Below, piece by piece: positions 1-5,331 of a DNA stretch of 9,183 bases (within the stretch, counting starts at the first letter, position 1; every line of letters begins with the position of its first letter). The notes under the pieces were generated by a model, which searched no databases, had not been told where the DNA came from, and saw only the letters and a program-made list of their open reading frames with translations. This DNA comes from Frondihabitans sp. (lineage in GTDB: Bacteria; Actinomycetota; Actinomycetes; Actinomycetales; Microbacteriaceae), in NCBI GenBank assembly GCA_025464735.1, contig JAODMX010000303.1, positions 1 through 9,183 of the forward strand, given 5' to 3'. Position numbers and translations under genes: made by a program.

Positions 1-47
1 AGCCCGCGGCGGCGGCGGCCGCAGCACCGAGGAGCACCACACCATGA
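1..47 (+). CDS. C-terminal end of an upstream gene (partial, tentative)
   Basis: In the third forward frame the first bases read as an Ala/Pro/Thr-rich tail (P, six A, P, R, S, T, T, P) that stops at TGA 45-47. This stop overlaps the ATG at 44 as ATGA, the usual stop-start overlap of translationally coupled actinobacterial genes, which suggests that a real gene ends here. Only about 14 codons are visible, so no function can be assigned. The alternative is that this is untranslated leader and the overlap is chance. Confidence 0.4.
   Translation, partial: PAAAAAAAPRSTTP
29..34 (+). promoter_or_regulatory. Ribosome binding site of the epimerase gene
   Basis: GAGGAG lies 9 nt before the ATG at 44. 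The reading frame stays open upstream to the window edge, so this Shine-Dalgarno sequence, together with the glycine-rich Rossmann motif starting at residue 9, is what fixes the start at 44. Confidence 0.7.
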
Positions 48-1009
48 CCGACCGCATCGTTCTCGCCGGAGCATCGGGCTTCATCGGTGCCCACCTCACG
101 GCCGCTTTCCGTCAGGAAGGTGCCGAAGTCGTCGTGATCGGACGCCGCGGCCCGGACGCACGGTGGGGCGACACCGCGGCCATCACCGATCTGCTGGACG
201 GAGCCGACCTCCTGATCAATCTCGCGGGGAAGAGCGTGAACTGCAGGTACACCGCCGAGGCGCGCCGTGAGATCCTGCGCTCTCGAATCGAGACGACCAA
301 CGAGCTCGCGGAAGCTCTTGCCGCCTGCCAGACACCGCCGCCGCTGTGGCTCAACTCGTCGACGGCGACGATCTACCGGCACGCGGAGGACCGCCCGATG
401 ACCGAGGCGACGGGCGAGATCGGGACAGGCTTCTCGGTCTCGATCGCGACGTCGTGGGAGACCGCGTTCTTCGCGCGCGATCTTCCTCAGACGCGAAAGG
501 TCGCCCTTCGGATGGCCATCGTTCTCGGAGACGGCAGCGCGCTCATGCCCCTGATCGGCCTCGCCAGAGCAGGGCTCGGCGGAGCCCAGATCGACGGTCG
601 TTGGCCCGCGACCAAGGCGCGCCTCGCGGCCGGAACCTACCACCGGTTCGGTGCGAAAAATGGCCGGCAACGATTCAGCTGGATCCACATCGACGACGTC
701 GTGGGCATCGTCCGGTTCTTGCGTCAGCACGAGGAGATCGACGGGATCGTCAACCTGGCCTCGCCCCATCCGAGCGACAACCGGTCGATGATGCGCGACC
801 TGCGGAACGCACTCGGAGTCCGGATCGGACTACCGCTCTGGCGCGTCCTGCTCGAGATCGGCTCGGCTCTCATCGGGACCGAGACGGAACTCGTCCTGAA
901 GAGCCGGTGGGTGGTGCCGGAGCGTCTGAGCAGGGCGGGTTACGAGTTCGAGCACCCCTATCTCGATGAGACACTCAAGTCGATCGTCGCGGGTCGTCGC
1001 TCGCGCTGA
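44..1009 (+). CDS. TIGR01777-family SDR epimerase with DUF1731 domain
   Basis: This is a 321-residue NAD(P)-binding protein of the extended short-chain dehydrogenase type, close to the family's usual length of about 300. Residues 5-15 form the first Rossmann strand and the G9xxG12xxG15 motif. NLAGKSV at 59-65, followed by a Y-T-A-E-A-R-R segment and SRIETT at 80-85, is the family hallmark. SS at 105-106 and Y111 fall in the active-site region, and FSWIHIDD is at 211-218. Residues about 258-313 match DUF1731 (LVLKSRWVVPERL and the final GY.F.HP). Between the GLGG at 177-180 and FSWIHIDD there are about 25 more residues than in the classic short form; I recall a similar insert in actinobacterial relatives. 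The substrate of this family is largely undefined. It is probably cytosolic and probably coupled to the gene upstream through the ATGA overlap. The family call is secure; the function is unknown. Confidence 0.9.
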   Translation: MTDRIVLAGASGFIGAHLTAAFRQEGAEVVVIGRRGPDARWGDTAAITDLLDGADLLINLAGKSVNCRYTAEARREILRSRIETTNELAEALAACQTPPPLWLNSSTATIYRHAEDRPMTEATGEIGTGFSVSIATSWETAFFARDLPQTRKVALRMAIVLGDGSALMPLIGLARAGLGGAQIDGRWPATKARLAAGTYHRFGAKNGRQRFSWIHIDDVVGIVRFLRQHEEIDGIVNLASPHPSDNRSMMRDLRNALGVRIGLPLWRVLLEIGSALIGTETELVLKSRWVVPERLSRAGYEFEHPYLDETLKSIVAGRRSR

Positions 1010-1031
1010 TGCAGCGGCACCGCTCTCGTCT

Positions 1032-1081
1032 GGGGCGTGTCTCCCAATTGCTCGCCCGCGAGGAATTGGGAGACACGCCCT
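1032..1081. terminator. Long palindrome between convergent genes, likely bidirectional terminator
   Basis: A 17-bp perfect inverted repeat has arms at 1033-1049 and 1064-1080 (GGGCGTGTCTCCCAATT and its complement). It continues inward, after one G/G mismatch, into a 4-bp CTCG/CGAG stem (1051-1054 with 1059-1062) closed by a CCCG loop. It begins 23 bp after the epimerase stop, and its right arm reaches the TAG stop of the minus-strand GAF gene (1080-1082). There is no T-run, which is common for actinobacterial hairpin terminators. Serving both genes is an inference from position. It could also be a copy of an interspersed palindromic repeat. Confidence 0.7.
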
Positions 1082-2306
1082 AGCCCGACAACGCCGCGGA
1101 TCGCTCATCTGAGCTCTGCGCCAACTCGCGCTGGACGGTGAGGGCTAGTTCTCGAAGCAGCACCAGGTCAACGCTGTCTGCACTCCGAGCGTCCGGGTCG
1201 GTGACGCAGAGCGCTCCGATCCGGATGCCGTCGGGCGTCTCGACGGGATACCCGGCGTAGAAGCGCACCGCCGGGTGCGTGACGAACCGATCGTCCTGCC
1301 AGACGTCCGGGACGACGAAGGGGGCGTTGCTGGTGATCGTGACCGAGCAGATGGCTCCACGAAGCGGTGACTCGCTGAGCGTGGTCCCTGCGACAGCCTT
1401 GTTCCAGATTCGGTTTTCGTCGACGATCGTGAACGCTGCGCAGGAGGTGCCGAGGAGGATCCGCGCCCGCTCGACGATGTCGTCAAAGCGCTTCTCGTGA
1501 GGCGAGTCGAGAATGCCGAGAGCACGGATCGCCGCCATCCGCTCCGCGTCCCCCTGGGCGCGATCGCGCTCAGGTGTGACAGCGCGGCCTCGGAGGAACT
1601 TCGCGTCGAGAAGCGGAGCAAGGAGGTCGGCGAGAGTCACAGCCCAGAGGCGGAAGAGGTCGGAGGCCAAGGAGGTCCGCGTGCCGTCGTCGTCTTTCCG
1701 ATCGACATCGTCGGGGATGGTGAGATAGCGGATGCCCGGCATGGCACGGCAGATTTCTCTCGTCGCCGCGTTGAGGTCGTGGGCGTGACCGTCCACGAGG
1801 CTGCCTTCCCTCATCGAGAAAACGCGAAGGCGCGAGGGCGTGCTGATTCCCACGATGACGATTTCCGCCCCTTCGTGCACGTTCTCGCGGAGCCTCGCGA
1901 TGAGAGCGGACATGCCTCGGATCCACTGCCGTACCGAAGTCATCCGGAGCGCGTCGCTGAGCCCGACCACGACGAGCACGGCGTCGTAGGCGGCCAGCCG
2001 CTGCAGCGGGAGCGCGTCGGCGGCCGTGCGGATCGACAGCATGGGGTCGGCGACGACATCCACGTCGGTGCCGCGCCCCGTCTGCGACGACATCCGGCGG
2101 GCCAGGTGCCCTGGCAGGGCGAGGTCGTGGCTGCGGACTCCCCAGCCGACCGCGGCCCCGTTGCCGAAGATCAGGATCCGGTCGGGATCGATCCCAGGGG
2201 CGTGTGCGGTCGGCGCATCGTCGGGTCGCGGCATGCTCAGTCGGCTTCCGACGGCGTTGTACTTTCCGCGGAGGAAGGGCATCGCGACGGCGTGGAGGAG
2301 ATTCAC
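1080..2306 (-). CDS. Degenerate SGNH-hydrolase-like domain fused to a C-terminal GAF domain
   Basis: From a GTG start at 2306 this is a 408-residue protein with no signal peptide or membrane segment, so it is probably cytosolic. Residues about 43-235 follow the SGNH/GDSL pattern: RILIFGNGAAVGWGV at 43-57 (block I), a VVVGLSDALR stretch at 112-121 (block III) and DGTRTS through LWAVTLADLL at 207-229 (block V). The catalytic positions look replaced: GDS by G48-N49-G50, GxND by GLSD (115-118) and DxxH by D207-x-x-R210. Residues about 258-396 are a GAF domain of the kind often found in front of GGDEF or kinase modules, with GILDSPHEKRFDDI, FTIVDENRIWNKAVAG, ICSVTI, DDRFV, RFYAGYPV and GALCVTD. 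A sensory or scaffolding role is inferred; no output domain is present. It lies 97 bp downstream of the MFS gene on the same strand. An in-frame ATG at 2396 would add 30 low-complexity residues and has no supporting Shine-Dalgarno. Confidence 0.85.
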   Translation of the reverse strand: MNLLHAVAMPFLRGKYNAVGSRLSMPRPDDAPTAHAPGIDPDRILIFGNGAAVGWGVRSHDLALPGHLARRMSSQTGRGTDVDVVADPMLSIRTAADALPLQRLAAYDAVLVVVGLSDALRMTSVRQWIRGMSALIARLRENVHEGAEIVIVGISTPSRLRVFSMREGSLVDGHAHDLNAATREICRAMPGIRYLTIPDDVDRKDDDGTRTSLASDLFRLWAVTLADLLAPLLDAKFLRGRAVTPERDRAQGDAERMAAIRALGILDSPHEKRFDDIVERARILLGTSCAAFTIVDENRIWNKAVAGTTLSESPLRGAICSVTITSNAPFVVPDVWQDDRFVTHPAVRFYAGYPVETPDGIRIGALCVTDPDARSADSVDLVLLRELALTVQRELAQSSDERSAALSG

Positions 2307-2308
2307 GT

Positions 2309-2317
2309 CTCTTTCCT
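2309..2317 (-). promoter_or_regulatory. Ribosome binding site deciding the GAF gene start
   Basis: On the minus strand AGGAAAGAG (core AGGA at 2314-2317) sits 7 nt before the GTG at 2306-2304. This supports GTG 2306 over the upstream in-frame ATG at 2396, whose added segment would also overlap hairpin-forming intergenic sequence. Confidence 0.65.
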
Positions 2318-2344
2318 GATTCTCATGAGGTGTTCCCCGACTAT

Positions 2345-2388
2345 CCCCCGGCGGTTGGTCGGGGGCAATCCCCCACTCCGGGGCTTGC
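2345..2388 (-). terminator. Two adjacent hairpins after the MFS gene (weak terminator or attenuator)
   Basis: Between the MFS stop (2404) and the GAF gene start there are two G/C-rich inverted repeats: GCAA/TTGC plus CCCC/GGGG arms at 2365-2388, and a 6-bp CCCCCG/CGGGGG repeat with a 9-nt loop at 2345-2365. They share one base, so they would compete or stack. No T-run follows. They might reduce readthrough from the MFS gene into the GAF gene, or simply stabilise the 3' end of the message. Confidence 0.3.
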
Positions 2389-2403
2389 GCACGCACCGGG
2401 CGA

Positions 2404-3729
2404 TCAGGTGCGAATCGTCGGAATCGATGAGGTCACGGTCCGGACGGACGAAGTGACCGTCTGGACCGACGTCGTGATCGTCTGAATGGACGAGGTGATG
2501 ACGTGGATCGATGACGTCGAAAGGGTGACCTGACCGTGCCCGCGCAGCGGGAATCCTCGTCGCGCGAGTACAACAACGACGAAGCTGAGGGCGACGACGA
2601 TTGCCGCCGAGAAGGGCAGAGCGCCGAGCCCTGCCGTGCCGAAGACTCGGGCTCCGACGGCTGCTCCACCGGCGATCCCCACGTTCGATGCCGCGTTGAC
2701 AAGGGCACCTGCGACGTCGGGGCTGACGCCCCCGGTCCGGATTGCAGCCGCCATGAACAGGGTGCCGGTTGTGCCGTTCGCCGCCACCCAGACGCCCGCG
2801 ACCACGAAGGTGCCGGCGAGGGATCCGTGGACCAGGGGCAGCGCGGCGAGGGCAAGCGCCATCATGGCGACGGCCACGAGAAGCGTCTGCCGAGGGGCGC
2901 GGTCGACGAAAGCGCCCGCGACCAGCAGGCCGATGATCCCGGTGCCGCCGAGGACGAGGAGTGCCCCGCCGATCGAGTCGGCAGGAAGCCCGGCCGTGAC
3001 CAGGTACGGGCCGATGTAGGTGTACGCGAGGTAGTGCCCCGCGAAGAGCAGGAGATCGGCACCGGCGACCGCGACGAGACCGGAGCGCGCCCACGATCGA
3101 GGCGATCCGAGATGCGGCGCCGACTCGCCGCGAACGTGGGGCAGGAAGGCCAGAGCGATGAGGGCGAGGGCGGCTGAGGCCACCGCCACGCCCCCGACGG
3201 CCACCCTCCAGCCGAGTTGCTCACCGAGGGTCGTCGCGAGGGGCACGCCGATCACGAACCCGAGCGAGCTGCCGGAGTACACGAAAGCGATCGCCCGACC
3301 GGCGAGCCGGGGAGGCACGATGCGCGTGGCATAGGCGGAGGCGACCGAGAAGAAGAGCGCGTGCGCGACGCCGCCGACGATGCGCCCGGCGCAGACGGTG
3401 GCGAAGTTCGGCGCCAGGGCAACGATGAGGTTCGAGGCCGTGTAGCCCGCCAGCGTCGCCACCAGCACCGTCTTTCGCGGGAAGCGCGACGTGAGGACGG
3501 TCAGCGGGAGTGCCAGCAGGGCGACGGCGAGGGCGTAGACCGTGACGACCGCGCCCATGGTGGAGTCACTGACTCTGAGGTCGCGGCTCATCGTGGACAG
3601 CAGACCAACGGGCATCAGCTCGGTGGTGATCGCGAAGAACGTCGCGAGGCCGAGCACGACGATGCCGCCCACCGAAGACGGGCTCAGGGTATGCGACTGC
3701 TGCTGGGGCGTGTCGACGGTTGTCTGCAT
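2404..3729 (-). CDS. AraJ-like 12-TM MFS exporter with heptad-repeat C-terminal tail
   Basis: A 441-residue major facilitator protein of the inner membrane, DHA1 type, probably a proton-coupled exporter. After a polar N-terminus (1-18) come twelve hydrophobic stretches up to about residue 389. TM1 carries the ELMPVGLLSTMSRDL signature (37-51) typical of AraJ/sugar-efflux-type MFS proteins. The TM2-3 loop SRFPRK (81-86) is a shortened motif A. SGSSLGFVIGVPLATTLG (152-169) occupies the motif C position. The substrate cannot be told from sequence. After TM12 there is a basic stretch (R390-R391, R396) and then about 40 extra residues, of which 405-439 are five copies of a Ser/Thr/Ile/Val heptapeptide, unlike any standard MFS end. 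The start at ATG 3729 is supported by GGAG 8 nt upstream; the open frame to 4281 is antisense to the M20 gene and is not used. It is transcribed divergently from the M20 gene. Confidence 0.9.
   Translation of the reverse strand: MQTTVDTPQQQSHTLSPSSVGGIVVLGLATFFAITTELMPVGLLSTMSRDLRVSDSTMGAVVTVYALAVALLALPLTVLTSRFPRKTVLVATLAGYTASNLIVALAPNFATVCAGRIVGGVAHALFFSVASAYATRIVPPRLAGRAIAFVYSGSSLGFVIGVPLATTLGEQLGWRVAVGGVAVASAALALIALAFLPHVRGESAPHLGSPRSWARSGLVAVAGADLLLFAGHYLAYTYIGPYLVTAGLPADSIGGALLVLGGTGIIGLLVAGAFVDRAPRQTLLVAVAMMALALAALPLVHGSLAGTFVVAGVWVAANGTTGTLFMAAAIRTGGVSPDVAGALVNAASNVGIAGGAAVGARVFGTAGLGALPFSAAIVVALSFVVVVLARRGFPLRGHGQVTLSTSSIHVITSSIQTITTSVQTVTSSVRTVTSSIPTIRT
2413..2517 (-). repeat. Five tandem 21-bp repeats encoding a heptapeptide tail
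   Basis: Five degenerate in-frame units of 21 bp (2497-2517, 2476-2496, 2455-2475, 2434-2454, 2413-2433 in reading order) encode T-[ST]-S-[IV]-x-[TV]-[IV]. They are followed by only Arg, Thr and TGA. Units differ at many third positions (Ser as TCA/TCG/TCC, Thr as ACG/ACC/ACT, Ile as ATC/ATT), so the peptide is better conserved than the DNA. Ile/Val at positions 4 and 7 gives 3-4 hydrophobic spacing. Confidence 0.85.
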
Positions 3730-3730
3730 T

Positions 3731-3751
3731 GTCGTGTCTCCGTCACACGAC
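3731..3751 (-). promoter_or_regulatory. Inverted repeat framing the ribosome binding site of the MFS gene
   Basis: A perfect 7-bp inverted repeat, GTCGTGT (3731-3737) and ACACGAC (3745-3751), is separated by 7 bp. On the minus strand the spacer contains the GGAG Shine-Dalgarno (3738-3741), 8 nt before the ATG at 3729. In RNA this would be a hairpin with the ribosome binding site in its loop; in DNA it could be an operator for a dimeric regulator. No cognate regulator is adjacent. Confidence 0.45.
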
Positions 3752-3972
3752 GAATGGCGCGACGACAAGGCGTCGCAGATCGGCTCACCCGACGGACGGT
3801 CGGGAACGCACGGAACGCATTCGTCGCGGACTCTGCTGCTGAAGGGCGGAAGGATGGGTGGTGAAGCCACTCCACGACGAGGGCGTTCAACCAGTGTGAC
3901 AGAGCCCCTCCCCTTCCCCGCAAGAGCCTCGGGCAGGTCACACGTTTCTCCCACCCGCGGGCAAGCTGCTTG

Positions 3973-3978
3973 TAGCAT
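3973..3978 (+). promoter_or_regulatory. Possible -10 element of a leaderless M20 message
   Basis: TAGCAT fits the TANNNT pattern and ends 6 nt before the ATG at 3985, so transcription would begin at or next to the start codon. No Shine-Dalgarno is seen upstream of this ATG, which is consistent with a leaderless mRNA. There is no good -35, so the call is weak. Confidence 0.35.
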
Positions 3979-3984
3979 TCGAGC

Positions 3985-5331
3985 ATGTCGGTGACGGACC
4001 CTCCTCGCGACCGGTCCCGTGCCATTGACGCCCTTCGCTCGCTGGTGCGCCTTCCGACCGTCGCCAACCGTGATCGCTCCCAGACAGACGCTGCCGTCTT
4101 CGACGAGTTCCTCGCCGAACTGCACGCCCGCTTTCCTCTTCTCCACTCGACCCTCGAGGTGACCCGCGTCGACTCGCACGGCCTGCTCGCCCGCTGGCCG
4201 GGAGCGAGTGCCGAAGGTCCTGTCGTCCTGATGGCGCACCTCGACGTGGTCCCGGTGGCCGGAGACGCCCCGTGGCGCCACCCACCGTTCTCAGCCGAGA
4301 TCGACGACGACGCGATCTGGGGTCGAGGAACTCTCGACGACAAGGGCGCCCTGGTAGCCATCTGCGAGGCGGTCGAGAGCCTTCTGGAGCGCGACTTCAC
4401 CCCGGCCCGCGACGTCTGGCTCTCGTTCGGCTGCAACGAGGAGGTCGACGGCAACGCCGCGCGAGCGGCCGTCTCCGAACTGACCCGCCGCGGTGTCGAA
4501 CCCTGGTTCGTGCTCGACGAGGGCGGGGCCATAGCGCACGACGCCTTCCCCGGTGTGGGGCGCCCCATCGGAGTCGTCGGCGTCGCCGAGAAGGGGACCA
4601 CCTCGGTCGAGCTCCGGGTCGACGGTCGAGGCGGCCACGCCTCGACCCCGGCCCGGCGCGGCCCGACTGCCCGAATCGCCCGCGCGCTGGATCGGATCGA
4701 CCGGTCGCCAATGCGGCCGACCCTGCCCGACGTCACGATCGAGATGCTGGAGCGGATGGCCCCGCACGCCCGTGCACCTCTGGGCACGCTGCTCGGTACG
4801 GCCCGCCGGATCCGGCCCGTCGTCGTCCGGGCGCTCATCGCAGCAGGCCCCGAGTCCGCCGCCATGGTGAGAACGACGTTCGCCCTGACGACGCTCACCG
4901 GCGCACCCGCCCTCAACGTCATCGCCTCGAGCGCCACGGCCGGCGTCAACATCCGAGTCGCCGTCGGTGACACCGTCGACGAGGTCCTGGCCCACCTGAC
5001 CAGGGCCATCGGTGACAAGCACGTCACCGTGACCGTCGTCGAAAGGAACGAACCGAGCCCGGTCTCCCCCTGCGACGAGGCATTCGTTCTCCTGGAAGAC
5101 GCGATCACCGAGATCTTCCCGGACGCCGTGCCGGCTCCGTACGTCATGCTCGGGGCCAGCGACGCACGCTTCTTCACCGGGCTCTGCCCACGGGTCTACC
5201 GCTTCACGCCGTTCCGAATGACGAAGAGCCAGCGCGAGTCGATTCACTCCTACGACGAGCACATCGGCATCGACGCCTTCCTCGACGGCGTGCGCTGGTA
5301 CCGCCTCCTGATTGAGAGGCTCCCCGCGTGA
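3985..5331 (+). CDS. M20 family metallopeptidase / N-acyl-amino-acid hydrolase
   Basis: A 448-residue co-catalytic dizinc hydrolase, normal length for the family. No signal peptide is seen, so it is probably cytosolic. Visible residues: MAHLDVVP at 83-90 (H85 zinc ligand, D87); WGRGTLDDKG at 112-121 (bridging Asp D118); NEE at 151-153 (general base E152, ligand E153); VLDEGG at 176-181 (D178); and the distal ligand H421 in IHSYDEHI. The lid/dimerisation domain, about 196-345, includes GRGGHAS (214-220). GASDARFF (390-397) and YRFTPF (405-410) resemble the CPS1/PM20D1 branch, which hydrolyses peptides or N-acyl amino acids. All metal ligands are present, so an active enzyme is expected. The substrate is not determinable: a dipeptide, an acyl-amino acid or an amide-bearing antibiotic-like compound are all possible. 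The 3' end overlaps the next MFS gene by GTGA, implying co-translation. Confidence 0.92.
   Translation: MSVTDPPRDRSRAIDALRSLVRLPTVANRDRSQTDAAVFDEFLAELHARFPLLHSTLEVTRVDSHGLLARWPGASAEGPVVLMAHLDVVPVAGDAPWRHPPFSAEIDDDAIWGRGTLDDKGALVAICEAVESLLERDFTPARDVWLSFGCNEEVDGNAARAAVSELTRRGVEPWFVLDEGGAIAHDAFPGVGRPIGVVGVAEKGTTSVELRVDGRGGHASTPARRGPTARIARALDRIDRSPMRPTLPDVTIEMLERMAPHARAPLGTLLGTARRIRPVVVRALIAAGPESAAMVRTTFALTTLTGAPALNVIASSATAGVNIRVAVGDTVDEVLAHLTRAIGDKHVTVTVVERNEPSPVSPCDEAFVLLEDAITEIFPDAVPAPYVMLGASDARFFTGLCPRVYRFTPFRMTKSQRESIHSYDEHIGIDAFLDGVRWYRLLIERLPA
5314..5319 (+). promoter_or_regulatory. Internal ribosome binding site for the coupled MFS gene
   Basis: GAGAGG inside the last codons of the M20 gene lies 8 nt before GTG 5328. 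That GTG overlaps the M20 stop TGA (5329-5331), so this site fixes the start of the downstream gene and supports translational coupling. Confidence 0.65.

Larger units (their letters stand above)
3730..3984. promoter_or_regulatory. Divergent promoter region between the MFS and M20 genes
   Basis: This 255-bp gap separates the two divergent starts, so it must hold promoters for both units. The word GTCACAC occurs at 3742-3748 and 3937-3943 (both extend to GTCACACG) and inverted as GTGTGAC at 3894-3900. No convincing -35/-10 pair could be picked for the minus-strand gene. No additional gene is supported here. Confidence 0.5.

Noticed and set aside
2307..2396. ATG at 2396 as start of the GAF protein
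   Set aside because: It adds 30 low-complexity residues, covers the hairpin region and has no ribosome binding site. GTG 2306 has AGGA at good spacing.
3894..3943. CRP/GlxR-type site (TGTGA-N6-TCACA) in the divergent region
   Set aside because: TGTGA and TCACA half-sites occur but never with the 6-bp spacing; only the separate 7-bp words remain.
3730..4281. N-terminal extension of the minus-strand MFS protein by 184 residues
   Set aside because: The extra frame is antisense to the M20 gene and to the promoter region and has no membrane-protein character. ATG 3729 has a good Shine-Dalgarno and a normal MFS N-terminus.
3684..5177. Long minus-strand open frame (497 codons) opposite the M20 gene
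   Set aside because: Its composition is Ser/Arg/Ala-rich without domains. The opposite strand has all M20 metal motifs, so this is a GC-rich shadow.
4900..5331. Truncation or frameshift in the M20 gene
   Set aside because: The C-terminal segment including the last metal ligand H421 is in frame and the length is normal.
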